Of a stretch of DNA of 64,000 nucleotides, positions 49,431-63,400 are shown piece by piece. The notes under the pieces were generated by a model. The model was not told the DNA's origin. It saw nothing but the letters and a program-made list of their open reading frames with translations, and did not search any database. The stretch's first letter is position 1, and every line of letters starts with the position of its first letter. The stretch lies in contig CM060834.1 of NCBI GenBank assembly GCA_030762175.1, forward strand, positions 67,375,501-67,439,500, given 5' to 3'. This stretch comes from Metallyticus violacea (taxonomy: Eukaryota; Arthropoda; Insecta; Mantodea; Metallyticidae). The translations under genes were made by a program, and so were the position numbers.

Positions 49431-52400
49431 TTTTTTTCGAAGTTTGGAAACTTCGTTAGAATCACTTTTTTTCCGTTCTTATTTGTGATAACTGGTTCTC
49501 TTTCATTATACTAGTTTGATAGGCTCAGTAAAGCATATTATGCGCAAAGAATCTCGAAGAGAAAAAAAAATTTTTCGAAGTTTGGAAACGTCGTTTGAAT
49601 CACTTTTTTCCGTTCTTATTTGAGATAACTGCTTCTCTTTCATTATACTAGTTTGTTAGCCTCAGTAAAGCATATTATGCGCTAAGAATCTCGAAAAGAA
49701 AAAAAATTTTTTTCGAAGTTTGGAAACTTCCTTAGAATCATTTTTTTTCCGTTCTTATTTGAGATAACTGGTTCTCTTTCATTATACTAGTTTGATAGCC
49801 TCAGTAAAGCATATTATGCGCAAAGAATCTGGAAAAGAAAAAAAATTTTTTTCGAAGTTTGGAAACTTCGTTAGAATCACTTTTTTTCCGTTCTTATTTG
49901 AGATAACAGGTTCTCTTTCATTATACTAGTTTGATAGCCTCAGTAAAGCATATTATGCACAAAGAATATCGAAAAGAAAAAAAATTTTTTTCGAAGTTTG
50001 GAAACTTCGTTTGAATCACTTTTTTTCCGTTGTTATTTGAGATAACTGGTTCTCTTTCATTATACTAGTTTGATAGCCTCAGTAAAGCATATTATGCGCA
50101 AGGAATCTCGAAAAGAAAAAAAATTTTTTTCGAGGTTTGGAAACTTCGTTAGAATCACTTTTTTTCCGTTCTTATTTGAGATAACTGGTTCTCTTTCATT
50201 ATACTAGTTTGATAGCCTCAGTAAAGCATATTATGCGCAAAGAATCTGGAAAAGAAAAAAGTTTTTTTTCGAAGTTTGGAAACTTCTTTAGAATCACTTT
50301 TTTTCCGTTCTTATTTGAGATAACTGGTTCTCTTTCATTATACTAGTTTGATAGCCTCAGTAAAGCATATTATGCTCAAAGAATCTCGAAAAGAAAAAAA
50401 ATTTTTTTCGAAGTTTGGAAACGTCGTTTGAATCACTTTTTTCCGTTCTTATTTGAGATTACTGCTTCTCTTTCATTATACTAGTTTGATAGCCTCAGCA
50501 AAGCATATTATGCGCAAAGAATCTCGAAAAGAAAAAAAATTTTTTTCGAAGTTTGGAAACTTCGTTAGAATCACTTTTTTTCCGTTCTTATTTGAGATAA
50601 CTGGTTCTCTTTCATTATACTAGTTTGATAGCCTCAGTAAACCATATTATGCGCAAAGAATCTCGAAAAGAAAAACATTTTTTTTCGAAGTTTGGAAACG
50701 TCGTTTGAATCACTTTTTTCCGTTCTTATTTGAGATTACTGGTTTTCTTTCATTATAGTAGTTTGATAGCCTCAGAAAAGCATATTATACACAAAGAATC
50801 TCGAAAAGAAAAAAAATTTTTTTCGAAGTTTGGACACTTCGTTAAAATCACTTTTTTTCCGATCTTATTTGAAATAACTGGTTCTCTTTCATTATACTAG
50901 TTTGATAGCCTCAGCAAAGAATATTATGCGCAAAGAATCTCGAAAAGAAAAAAAATTTTTTTCGAAGTTTGGAAACTTCGTTAGAATCACTTTTTTTCCG
51001 TTCTTATTTGAGATAACTGGTTCTCTTTCATTATACTAGTTTGATAGGCTCAGTAAAGCATATTATGCGCAAAGAATCTCGAAGAGAAAAAAAAAATATT
51101 TTTTCGAAGTTTGGAAACGTCGTTTGAATCACTTTTTTCCGTTCTTATTTGAGATTACTGGTTCTCTTTCATTATAGTAGTTTGATAGCCTCAGAAAAGC
51201 ATATTATGCACAAAGAATCACGAAAAGAAAAAAAAATTTTTTCGAAGTTTGGAAACTTCGTTAGAATCACTTTTTTTCCGTTCTTATTTGAGATAACTGG
51301 TTCTCTTTCATTATACTAGTTTGATAGCCTCAGAAATGCATATTATGCGCAAAGAATCTCGAAAACAAAAAAGTTTTTTTTCGAAGTTAGGAAACTTCGT
51401 TAGAATCACTTTTTTTCCGTTCTTATTTGAGAAAACTGCTTCTCTTTCATTATACTAGTTTGATAGGCCCAGTAAAGCATATTATGCGCAAAGAATCTCG
51501 AAAAGAAAAAAATTTTTTTTCGAAGTTTGGAATCTTTGTTTGAATGACTTTTTTTCCGTTCTTATTTGAGATAACTGGTTCTCTTTCATTATACTAGTTT
51601 GATAGCCTCAGTAAAGCCATATTATGCGCAAAGAATATGGAAAAGAAAAAAAATTTTTTTCGAAGTTTGGAAACTTCGTTAGAATCACTTTTTTTCCGTT
51701 CTTATGTGAGATAACTGGTTCTCTTTCCATATACTAGTTTGATAACCTCAGAAAAGGATATTATGCGCAAAGAATCTCGAAAAGAAAAAAGTTTTTTTTC
51801 GAAGTTTGGAAACTTCATTTGAATCACTTTTTTTTCCGTTCTTATTTGAGATAACTGGTTCTCTTTCATTATATTAGTTTGATAGCGTCAGTAAAGCATA
51901 TTATGCGCAAAGAACCTGGAAAAGAAAAAAAATTATTTTTGAAGTTTGGAAACTTCGTTAGAATCACTTTTTTCCGTTCTTAATTGAGATAACTGGTTCT
52001 CTTTCATTATACTAGTTTGATAGCCTCAGTAAAGCATATTATGCGCAAAGAATCTCGAAAAGAAAAAAGTTTTTTTTCGAAGTTTGGAAACTTCGTTTGA
52101 ATCACTTTTTTTCCGTTGTTATTTGAGATAACTGGTTCTCTTTCATTATACTAGTTTGATAGCCTCAGTAAAGCATATTATGCGCAAGGAATCTCGAAAA
52201 GAAAAAAAATTTTTTTCGAGGTTTGGAAACTTCGTTAGAATCACTTTTTTTCCGTTCTTATTTGAGATAACTGGTTCTCTTTCATTATACTAGTTTGATA
52301 GCCTCAGTAAAGCATATTATGCGCAAAGAATCTGGAAAAGAAAAAAGTTTTTTTCGAAGTTTGGAAACTTCTTTAGAATCACTTTTTTTCCGTTCTTATT

Positions 52401-53040
52401 TGAGATAACTGGTTCTCTTTCATTATACTAGTTTGATAGCCTCAGTAAAGCATATTATGCTCAAAGAATCTCGAAAAGAAAAAAAATTTTTTTCGAAGTT
52501 TGGAAACGTCGTTTGAATCACTTTTTTCCGTTCTTATTTGAGATTACTGCTTCTCTTTCATTATACTAGTTTGATAGCCTCAGCAAAGCATATTATGCGC
52601 AAAGAATCTCGAAAAGAAAAAAAATTTTTTTCGAAGTTTGGAAACTTCGTTAGAATCACTTTTTTTCCGTTCTTATTTGAGATAACTGGTTCTCTTTCAT
52701 TATACTAGTTTGATAGCCTCAGTAAAGCATATTATGCGCAAAGAATCTCGAAAAGAAAAAAATTTTTTTTCGAAGTTTGGAAACGTCGTTTGAATCACTT
52801 TTTTCCGTTCTTATTTGAGATTACTGGTTCTCTTTCATTATAGTAGTTTGATAGCCTCAGAAAAGCATATTATGCACAAAGAATCTCGAAAAGAAAAAAA
52901 ATTTATTTCGAAGTTTGGACACTTCGTTAGAATCACTTTTTTTCCGATCTTATTTGAAATAACTGGTTCTCTTTCATTATACTAGTTTGATAGCCTCAGC
53001 AAAGAATATTATGCGCAAAGAATCTCGAAAAGAAAAAAAA
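49431..53040 (+). repeat. Tandem duplication of 3610 bp, second copy
   Basis: Second copy of 45821-49430. It has no counterpart at the matching place in the first super-repeat copy, where 9422 runs straight into the sequence found here only after 53040. The event therefore followed the 40-43 kb duplication. It adds about 26 monomers, including one complete 15-monomer HOR. Confidence 0.88.
50825..52909 (+). repeat. 15-monomer HOR unit, 2085 bp (second of the perfect pair)
   Basis: Copy of the unit at 47215, 3610 bp downstream. I saw no differing base in any line I compared, including the private ggaatctttg near 51540. It belongs to the 3610-bp tandem duplication described separately. Confidence 0.9.
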
Positions 53041-55136
53041 TTTTTTTCCAAGTTTGGAAACTTCGTTAGAATCACTTTTTTTCCGTTCTTATTTGAGATA
53101 ACTGGTTCTCTTTCATTATACTAGTTTGATAGGCTCAGTAAAGCATATTATGCGCAAAGAATCTCGAAGAGAAAAAAAAAATATTTTTTCGAAGTTTGGA
53201 AACGTCGTTTGAATCACTTTTTTCCGTTCTTATTTGAGATTACTGGTTCTCTTTCATTATAGTAGTTTGATAGCCTCAGAAAAGCATATTATGCACAAAG
53301 AATCTCGAAGAGAAAAAAAAAATATTTTTTCGAAGTTTGGAAACGTCGTTTGAATCACTTTTTTCCGTTCTTATTTGAGATTACTGGTTCTCTTTCATTA
53401 TAGTAGTTTGATAGCCTCAGAAAAGCATATTATGCACAAAGAATCACGAAAAGAAAAAAAAATTTTTTCGAAGTTTGGAAACTTCGTTAGAATCACTTTT
53501 TTTCCGTTCTTATTTGAGATAACTGGTTCTCTTTCATTATACTAGTTTGATAGCCTCAGAAAAGCATATTATGCGCAAAGAATCTCGAAAACAAAAAAGT
53601 TTTTTTTCGAAGTTAGGAAACTTCGTTAGAATCACTTTTTTTCCGTTCTTATTTGAGAAAACTGCTTCTCTTTCATTATACTAGTTTGATAGGCCCAGTA
53701 AAGCATATTATGCGCAAAGAATCTCGAAAAGAAAAAAATTTTTTTTCGAAGTTTGGAAACTTTGTTTGAATGACTTTTTTTCCGTTCTTATTTGAGATAA
53801 CTGGTTCTCTTTCATTATACTAGTTTGATAGCCTCAGTAAAGCCATATTATGCGCAAAGAATATGGAAAAGAAAAAAAATTTTTTTCGAAGTTTGGAAAC
53901 TTCGTTAGAATCACTTTTTTTCCGTTCTTATGTGAGATAACTGGTTCTCTTTCCATATACTAGTTTGATAACCTCAGAAAAGGATATTATGCGCAAAGAA
54001 TCTCGAAAAGAAAAAAGTTTTTTTTCGAAGTTTGGAAACTTCATTTGAATCACTTTTTTTTCCGTTCTTATTTGAGATAACTGGTTCTCTTTCATTATAT
54101 TAGTTTGATAGCGTCAGTAAAGCATATTATGCGCAAAGAACCTGGAAAAGAAAAAAAATTATTTTTGAAGTTTGGAAACTTCGTTAGAATCACTTTTTTC
54201 CGTTCTTAATTGAGATAACTGGTTCTCTTTCATTATACTAGTTTGATAGCCTCAGTAAAGCATATTATGCGCAAAGAATCTCGAAAAGAAAAAAGTTTTT
54301 TTTCGAAGTTTGGAAACTTCGTTTGAATCACTTTTTTTCCGTTGTTATTTGAGATAACTGGTTCTCTTTCATTATACTAGTTTGATAGCCTCAGTAAAGC
54401 ATATTATGCGCAAGGAATCTCGAAAAGAAAAAAAATTTTTTTCGAGGTTTGGAAACTTCGTTAGAATCACTTTTTTTCCGTTCTTATTTGAGATAACTGG
54501 TTCTCTTTCATTATACTAGTTTGATAGCCTCAGTAAAGCATATTATGCGCAAAGAATCTGGAAAAGAAAAAATTTTTTTTTCGAAGTTTGGAAACTTCTT
54601 TAGAATCACTTTTTTTCCGTTCTTATTTGAGATAACTGGTTCTCTTTCATTATACTAGTTTGATAGCCTCAGTAAAGCATATTATGCTCAAAGAATCTCG
54701 AAAAGAAAAAAAATTTTTTTCGAAGTTTGGAAACGTCGTTTGAATCACTATTTTCCGTTCTTATTTGAGATTACTGCTTCTCTTTCATTATACTAGTTTG
54801 ATAGCCTCAGCAAAGCATATTATGCGCAAAGAATCTCGAAAAGAAAAAAAATGTTTTTCGAAGTTTGGAAACTTCGTTAGAATCACTTTTTTTCCGTTCT
54901 TATTTGAGATAACTGGTTCTCTTTCATTATACTAGTTTGATAGCCTCAGTAAAGCATATTATGCGCAAAGAATCTCGAAAAGAAAAAAATTTTTTTTCGA
55001 AGTTTGGAAACGTCGTTTGAATCACTTTTTTCCGTTCTTATTTGAGATTACTGGTTCTCTTTCATTATAGCAGTTTGATAGCCTCAGAAAAGCATATTAT
55101 GCACAAAGAATCTCGAAAAGAAAAAAAATTTTTTTC
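52910..55136 (+). repeat. 16-monomer HOR variant, 2227 bp
   Basis: Copy of the unit at 9292 (offset 43618). It includes the chimeric extra monomer (53191-53331), tttttttccaag at 53041, gaatcactattttcc near 54746 and aaaatgtttttcg near 54849. Length is identical to the earlier copy. Confidence 0.87.
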
Positions 55137-55760
55137 GAAGTTTGGACACTTCGTTAGAATCACTTTTTTTCCGATCTTATTTGAAATAACTGGTTCTCTT
55201 TCATTATACTAGTTTGATAGCCTCAGCAAAGAATATTATGCGCAAAGAATCTCGAAAAGAAAAAAAATTTTTTTCCAAGTTTGGAAACTTCGTTAGAATC
55301 ACTTTTTTTCCGTTCTTATTTGAGATAACTGGTTCTCTTTCATTATACTAGTTTGATAGGCTCAGTAAAGCATATTATGCGCAAAGAATCTCGAAGAGAA
55401 AAAAAAAATATTTTTTCGAAGTTTGGAAACGTCGTTTGAATCACTTTTTTCCGTTCTTATTTGAGATTACTTGTTCTCTTTCATTATAGTAGTTTGATAG
55501 CCTCAGAAAAGCATATTATGCACAAAGAATCACGAAAAGAAAAAAAAATTTTTTCGAAGTTTGGAAACTTCGTTAGAATCACTTTTTTTCCGTTCTTATT
55601 TGAGAAAACTGCTTCTCTTTCATTATAATAGTTTGATAGGCCCAGTAAAGCATATTATGCGCAAAGAATCTCTAAAAGAAAAAAATTTTTTTTCGAAGTT
55701 TGGAAACTTTGTTTGAATGACTTTTTTTCCGTTCTTATTTGAGATAACTGGTTCTCTTTC
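53041..55760 (+). repeat. Second super-repeat copy, part 3: equal to 9423-12142 (offset 43618)
   Basis: Offset equals 40008 plus 3610. Checks: ccaagttt (9430/53048), agcatatta (9665/53283) and actattttcc (11130/54748). It ends where two monomers of the first copy (gaatatgg/ttatgtgag and ataagtttgataacc types, about 12143-12421) are missing. Confidence 0.87.
53191..53331 (+). repeat. Chimeric monomer, fourth copy
   Basis: Same chimera as at 9573, displaced by 43618 bp in the second copy of the large super-repeat. Confidence 0.83.
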
Positions 55761-55971
55761 ATTATATTAGTTTGATAGCGTCAGTAAAGCATATTATGCG
55801 CAAAGAACCTGGAAAAGAAAAAAAAAATTTTTTCGAAGTTTGGAAACTTCGTTAGAATCACTTTTTTCCATTCTTATTTGAGATAACTGGTTCTCTTTCA
55901 TTATACTAGTTTGATAGCCTCAGTAAAGCATATTATGCGCAAAGAATCTCGAAAAGAAAAAATTTTTTTTC

Positions 55972-56527
55972 GAAGTTTGGAAACTTCCTTAGAATCACTT
56001 TTTTTCCATTCTTATTTGAGATAACTTGTTCTCTTTCATTATACTTGTTTGATAGCCTTAGACAAGCATATTATGCGCAAAGAATCACGAAAAGAAAAAA
56101 ATTTTTTTTCGAAGTTTGGAAACTTCGTTAGAATCACTTTTTTTCCGTTCTTATTTAAGATTACTGGTTCTCTTTCATTATACTAGTTTAATAGCCTCAG
56201 ACAAGCATATTATGCGCAAAGAATCTCGAAAAGAAAAAAATTTTTTTTCGAAGTTTGGAAACTTCGTTAGAATCACTTTTTTTCCGTTCTTATTTGAGAT
56301 AACTTGTTCTCTTTCATTATACTAGTTTGATAGCCTTAGACAAGCATATTATGCGCAAAGAATCTCGAAAAGAAAAAAATTTTTTTTCGAAGTTTGGAAT
56401 CTTCCTTAGAATCACTTTTTTTCCATTCTTATTTGAGATAACTTGTTCTCTTTCATTATACTAGTTTGATAGCCTTAGACAAGCATATTATGCGCAAAGA
56501 ATCTCGAAAAGAAAAAAATTTTTTTTC
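55972..56527 (+). repeat. Divergent cassette C, third copy
   Basis: Copy of 12633-13188 at offset 43339, carried in the second super-repeat copy. It has the same four monomers and the same length. Confidence 0.86.
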
Positions 56528-56665
56528 GAAGTTTGGAAACGTCGTTTGAATCACTTTTTTCCGTTCTTATTTGAGATTACTGGTTCTCTTTCATTATAGT
56601 AGTTTGATAGCCTCAGAAAAGCATATTATGCACAAAGAATCTCGAAAAGAAAAAAATTTTTTTTC

Positions 56666-58884
56666 GAAGTTTGGACACTTCGTTAGAATCACTTTTTTTC
56701 CGATCTTATTTGAAATAACTGATTGTCTTTCATTATACTAGTTTGATAGCCTCAGCAAAGCATATTATGCGCAAAGAATCTCGAAAAGAAAAAAATTTTT
56801 TTCGAAGTTTGGAAACTTCGTTAGAATCACTTTTTTTCCGTTCTTATTTGAGATAACTGGTTCTCTTTCATTATACTAGTTTGATAGCCTCAGTAAAGCA
56901 TATTATGCGCAAAGAATATGGAAAAGAAAAAAAATTTTTTTCGAAGTTTGGAAACTTCGTTAGAATCACTTTTTTTCCGTTCTTATGTGAGATAACTGGT
57001 TCTCTTTCCTTATACTAGTTTGATAACCTCAGAAAAGGATATTATGCGCAAAGAATCTCGAAAAGAAAAAAGTTTTTTTTCGAAGTTTGGAAACTTCGTT
57101 TGAATCACTTTTTTTTCCGTTCTTATTTGAGATAACTGGTTCTCTTTCATTATATTAGTTTGATAGCGTCAGTAAAGCATATTATGCGCAAAGAATCTGG
57201 AAAAGAAAAAAAAATTTTTTCGAAGTTTGGAAACTTCGTTAGAATCACTTTTTTTCCGATCTTATTTGAGATAACTGGTTCTCTTTCATTATACTAGTTT
57301 GATAGCCTCAGCAAAGCATATTATGCGCAAAGAATCTCGAAAAGAAAAAAAATTTTTTTCGAAGTTTGGAAACTTCGTTAGAATCACTTTTTTTCCGTTC
57401 TTATTTGAGATATCTGGTTCTCTTTCATTATACTAGTTTGATAGACTCAGCAAAGAATATTATGCGCAAAGAATCTCGAAAAGAAAAAAAAATTTTTTCG
57501 AAGTTTGGAAACTTCGTTAGAATCACTTTTTTTCCGTTCTTATTTGAGATAACTGGTTCTCTTTCATTATACTAGTTTGATAGCGGTAGAAAAGGATATT
57601 ATGCGCAAAGAATCTCGAAAAGAAAAAAAAATTTTTCGAAGTTTGGAAACTTCATTAGAATAACTTTTTTTCCGTTCTTATTCGAGATAACTGGTTCTCT
57701 TTCATTATACTAGTTTGATAGCCTCAGAAAAGCATATTATGCGCAAAGAATCTCGAAAAGAAAAAAATTTTTTTCGAAGTTTGGAAACTACATTAGAATC
57801 ACTTTTTTTCCGTTCTTATTCGAGATAACTGGTTCGCTTTCATTATACTAATTTGATAGCCTCAGAAAAGCATATTATGCGCAAAGAATCTCGAAAATAA
57901 AAAAAATTTTTTTTGTAGTTTGGAAACTTCGTTAGAATCACTTTTTTTCCGTTCTTATTTGAGATAACTGGTTCTCTTTCATTATACTAGTTTGATAGCC
58001 TCAGTAAAGCATATGATGCGCAAAGAATCTCGAAAAGAAAAAAATTTTTTTTCCAAGTTTGGAAACTTCCTTAGAATCACTTTTTTTCCGTTCTTATTTG
58101 AGATAACTGGTTCTCTTTCATTATACTAGTTTGATAGCCTCAGTAAAGCATATTATGCGCAAAGAATCTGGAAAAGAAAAAAAAATTTTTTCGAAGTTTG
58201 GAAACGTCGTTTGAATCACTTTTTTCGGTTCTTATTTGAGATTACTGCTTCTCTTTCATTATAGTAGTTTGATAGCCTCAGAAAAGCATATTATGGTCAA
58301 AGAATCTCGAAAAGAAAAAAAATTTTTTTCGAAGTTTGGAAACGTCGTTTGAATCACTTTTTTCCGTTCTTATTTGAGATTACTGGTTCTCTTTCATTAT
58401 AGTAGAATGATAGCCTCAGAAAAGCATATTATGCACAAAGAATATCGAAAAGAAAAAAAATTTTTTTGGAAGTTTGGAAACTTCGTTAGAATCACTTTTA
58501 TTCCGTTCTTATTTGAGATAACTGGTTCTCTTTCATTATACTAGTTTGATAGCCTCAGTAAAGCATATTATGCGCAAAGAATCTCGAAAAGAAAAAAGTT
58601 TTTTTTTGAAGTTTGGAAACTTCGTTAGAATCACTTTTTTTCCGTTCTTATTTGAGATAACTGGTTCTCTTTCATTATGCTAGTTTGATAGGCTCAGTAA
58701 AGCATATTATGCGCAAAGAATCTCGAAAAGAAAAAATTTTTTTTTCGAAGTTTGGAAACGTCGTTTGAATCACTTTTTTCCGTTCTTATTTGAGATTACT
58801 GGTTCTCTTGCATTATAGTAGTTTGATAGCCTCAGAAAAGCATATTATGCACAAAGAATCTCGAAAAGAAAAAAAAATTTTTTC
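56666..58884 (+). repeat. 16-monomer local repeat, 2219 bp (copy)
   Basis: Copy of 13327-15545 at offset 43339 with the same length. One substitution was noticed: g at 58679 where the first copy has a at 15340. Confidence 0.8.
57500..57914 (+). repeat. Divergent cassette D, copy
   Basis: Copy of 14161-14575 at offset 43339, including the A8T8 tract before gtagtttgg. Confidence 0.83.
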
Positions 58885-59995
58885 GTAGTTTGGACACTTC
58901 GTTAGAATCACTTTTTTTCCGATCTTATTTGAAATAACTGATTGTCTTTCATTATACTAGTTTGATAGCCTCAGCAAAGCATATTATGCGCAAAGAATCT
59001 CGAAAAGAAAAAAATTTTTTTCGAAGTTTGGAAACTTCGTTAGAATCACTTTTTTTCCGTTCTTATTTGAGATAACTGGTTCTCTTTCATTATACTAGTT
59101 TGATAGCCTCAGTAAAGCATATTATGCGCAAAGAATATGGGAAAGAAAAAAAATTTTTTTCGAAGTTTGGAAACTTCGTTAGAATCACTTTTTTTCCGTT
59201 CTTATGTGAGATAACTGGTTCTCTTTCCTTATACTAGTTTGATAACCTCAGAAAAGGATATTATGCGCAAAGAATCTCGAAAAGAAAAAAGTTTTTTTTC
59301 GAAGTATGGAAACTTCGTTTGAATCACTTTTTTTTCCGTTCTTATTTGAGATAACTGGTTCTCTTTCATTATATTAGTTTGATAGCGTCAGTAAAGCATA
59401 TTATGCGCAAAGAATCTGGAAAAGAAAAAAAAATTTTTTCGAAGTTTGGAAACTTCGTTAGAATCACTTTTTTTCCGATCTTATTTGAGATAACTGGTTC
59501 TCTTTCATTATACTAGTTTGATAGCCTCAGCAAAGCATATTATGCGCAAAGAATCTCGAAAGGTAAAAAAATTTTTTTCGAAGTTTGGAAACTTCGTTAG
59601 AATCACTTTTTTTCCGTTCTTATTTGAGATATCTGGTTCTCTTTCATTATACTAGTTTGATAGACTCAGCAAAGAATATTATGCGCAAAGAATCACGAAA
59701 AGAAAAAAAAATTTTTTCGAAGTTTGGAAACTTCGTTAGAATCACTTTTTTTCCGTTCTTATTTGAGATAACTGGTTCTCTTTCATTATACTAGTTTGAT
59801 AGGCTCAGTAAAGCATATTATGCGCAAAGAATCTCGAAGAGAAAAAAAAATTTTTTCGAAGTTTGGATACGTCGTTTGAATCACTTTTTTCCGTTCTTAT
59901 TTGAGATAACTGGTTCTCTTTCATTATACTAGTTTGTTAGCCTCAGTAAAGCATATTATGCGCAAAGAATCTCGAAAAGAAAAAAAATTTTTTTC

Positions 59996-60411
59996 GAAGT
60001 TTGGAAACTTCCTTAGAATCACATTTTTTCCGTTCTTATTCGAGATAACTGGTTCTCTTTCATTATACTAGTTTGATAGCGGTAGAAAAGGATATTATGC
60101 GCAAAGAATCTCGAAATGAAAAAAAAAATTTTTCGAAGTTTGGAAACTTCATTAGAATAACTTTTTTTCCGTTCTTATTCGAGATAACTGGTTCTCTTTC
60201 ATTATACTAGTTTGATAGCCTCAGAAAAGCATATTATGCGCAAAGAATCTCGAAAAGAAAAAAATTTTTTTCGAAGTTTGGAAACTACATTAGAATCACT
60301 TTTTTTCCGTTCTTATTCGAGATAACTGGTTCGCTTTCATTATACTAATTTGATAGCCTCGGAAAAGCATATTATGCGCAAAGAATCTCGAAAAGAAAAA
60401 AAATTTTTTTT
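59996..60411 (+). repeat. Divergent cassette D, variant copy
   Basis: Copy of 16657-17072 at offset 43339, with the same cctcggaaaagc and gtagttgg changes. Confidence 0.83.
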
Positions 60412-63400
60412 GTAGTTGGAAACTTCGTTAGAATCACTTTTTTTCCGTTCTTATTTGAGATAACTGGTTCTCTTTCATTATACTAGTTTGATAGCCTCAG
60501 TAAAGCATATGATGCGCAAAGAATCTCGAAAAGAAAAAAATTTTTTTTCCAAGTTTGGAAACTTCCTTAGAATCACTTTTTTTCCGTTCTTATTTGAGAT
60601 AACTGGTTCTCTTTCATTATACTAGTTTGATAGCCTCAGTAAAGCATATAATGCGCAAAGAATCTGGAAAAGAAAAAAATTTTTTTTCGAAGTTTGGAAA
60701 CGTCGTTTGAATCACTTTTTTCCGTTCTTATTTGAGATTACTGCTTCTCTTTCATTATAGTAGTTTGATAGCCTCAGAAAAGCATATTATGGTCAAAGAA
60801 TCTCGAAAAGAAAAAAAATTTTTTTCGAAGTTTGGAAACGTCGTTTGAATCACTTTTTTCCGTTCTTATTTGAGATTACTGGTTCTCTTTCATTATAGTA
60901 GAATGATAGCCTCAGTAAAGCATATTATGCGCAAAGAATCTCGAAAAGAAAAAATTTTTTTTTCGAAGTTTGGAAACTTCCTTAGAATCACTTTTTTTCC
61001 GTTCTTATTTGAGATAACTGGTTCTCTTTCATTATACTAGTTTGATAGCCTCAGTAAAGCATATTATGCGCAAAGAATCTGGAAAAGAAAAAAAATTTTT
61101 TTCGAAGTTTGGAAACTTCGTTAGAATCACTTTTTTTCCGTTCTTATTTGAGATAACAGGTTCTCTTTCATTATACTAGTTTGATAGCCTCAGTAAAGCA
61201 TATTATGCGCAAAGAATCTCGAAAAGAAAAAAGTTTTTTTTCGAAGTTTGGAAACTTCGTTTGAATCACTTTTTTTCCGTTGTTATTTGAGATAACTGGT
61301 TCTCTTTCATTATACTAGTTTGATAGCCTCAGTAAAGCATATTATGCGCAAAGAATATGGAAAAGAAAAAAAAATTTTTTCGAAGTTTGGAAACTTCGTT
61401 AGAATCACTTTTTTTCCGTTCTTATGTGAGATAACTGGTTCTCTTTCCTTATACTAGTTTGATAGCCTCAGCAAAGCATATTATGCGCAAAAAATCTCGA
61501 AAAGAAAAAAAATTTTTTTCGAAGTTTGGAAACGTCGTTAGAATCACTTTTTTTCCGTTCTTATTTGAGATAACTGGTTCTCTTTCATTATACTAGTTTG
61601 ATAGCCTCAGTAAAGCATATTATGCGCAAAGAATCTCGAAAAGAAAAAAATTTTTTTTCGAAGTTTGGAAACGTCGTTTGAATCTCTTTTTTCCGTTCTT
61701 ATTTGGGATTACTGGTTCTCTTTCATTATAGTAGTTTGATAGCCTCAGCAAAGCATATTATGCGCAAAGAATCTCGAAAAGAAAAAAAATTTTTTTCGAA
61801 GTTTGGAAACTTCGTTAGAATCACTTTTTTTCCGTTCTTATTTGAGATAACTGGTTCTCTTTCAATATACTAGTTTGATAGCCTCAGCAAAGAATATTAT
61901 GCGCAAAGAATCTCGAAAAGAAAAAAAATTTTTTTCGAAGTTTGGAAACTTCGTTAGAATCACTTTTTTTCCGTTCTTATTTGTGATAACTGGTTCTCTT
62001 TCATTATACTAGTTTGATAGGCTCAGTAAAGCATATTATGCGCAAAGAATCTCGAAGAGAAAAAAAAATTTTTCGAAGTTTGGAAACGTCGTTTGAATCA
62101 CTTTTATCTGTTCTTATTTGAGATAACTGGTTCTCTTTCATTATACTAGTTTGTTAGCCTCAGTAAAGCATATTATGCGCTAAGAATCTCGAAAAGAAAA
62201 AAAATTTTTTTCGAAGTTTGGAAACTTCCTTAGAATCATTTTTTTTCCGTTCTTATTTGAGATAACTGGTTCTCTTTCATTATACTAGTTTGATAGCCTC
62301 AGTAAAGCATATTATGCGCAAAGAATCTGGAAAAGAAAAAAAATTTTTTTCGAAGTTTGGAAACTTCGTTAGAATCACTTTTTTTCCGTTCTTATTTGAG
62401 ATAACAGGTTCTCTTTCATTATACTAGTTTGATAGCCTCAGTAAAGCATATTATGCACAAAGAATATCGAAAAGAAAAAAAATTTTTTTCGAAGTTTGGA
62501 AACTTCGTTTGAATCACTTTTTTTCCGTTGTTATTTGAGATAACTGGTTCTCTTTCATTATACTAGTTTGATAGCCTCAGTAAAGCATATTATGCGCAAG
62601 GAATCTCGAAAAGAAAAAAAATTTTTTTCGAGGTTTGGAAACTTCGTTAGAATCACTTTTTTTCCGTTCTTATTTGAGATAACTGGTTCTCTTTCATTAT
62701 ACTAGTTTGATAGCCTCAGTAAAGCATATTATGCGCAAAGAATCTGGAAAAGAAAAAAGTTTTTTTTCGAAGTTTGGAAACTTCTTTAGAATCACTTTTT
62801 TTCCGTTCTTATTTGAGATAACTGGTTCTCTTTCATTATACTAGTTTGATAGCCTCAGTAAAGCATATTATGCTCAAAGAATCTCGAAAAGAAAAAAAAT
62901 TTTTTTCGAAGTTTGGAAACGTCGTTTGAATCACTTTTTTCCGTTCTTATTTGAGATTACTGCTTCTCTTTCATTATACTAGTTTGATAGCCTCAGCAAA
63001 GCATATTATGCGCAAAGAATCTCGAAAAGAAAAAAAATTTTTTTCGAAGTTTGGAAACTTCGTTAGAATCACTTTTTTTCCGTTCTTATTTGAGATAACT
63101 GGTTCTCTTTCATTATACTAGTTTGATAGCCTCAGTAAAGCATATTATGCGCAAAGAATCTCGAAAAGAAAAACATTTTTTTTCGAAGTTTGGAAACGTC
63201 GTTTGAATCACTTTTTTCCGTTCTTATTTGAGATTACTGGTTTTCTTTCATTATAGTAGTTTGATAGCCTCAGAAAAGCATATTATACACAAAGAATCTC
63301 GAAAAGAAAAAAAATTTTTTTCGAAGTTTGGACACTTCGTTAAAATCACTTTTTTTCCGATCTTATTTGAAATAACTGGTTCTCTTTCATTATACTAGTT

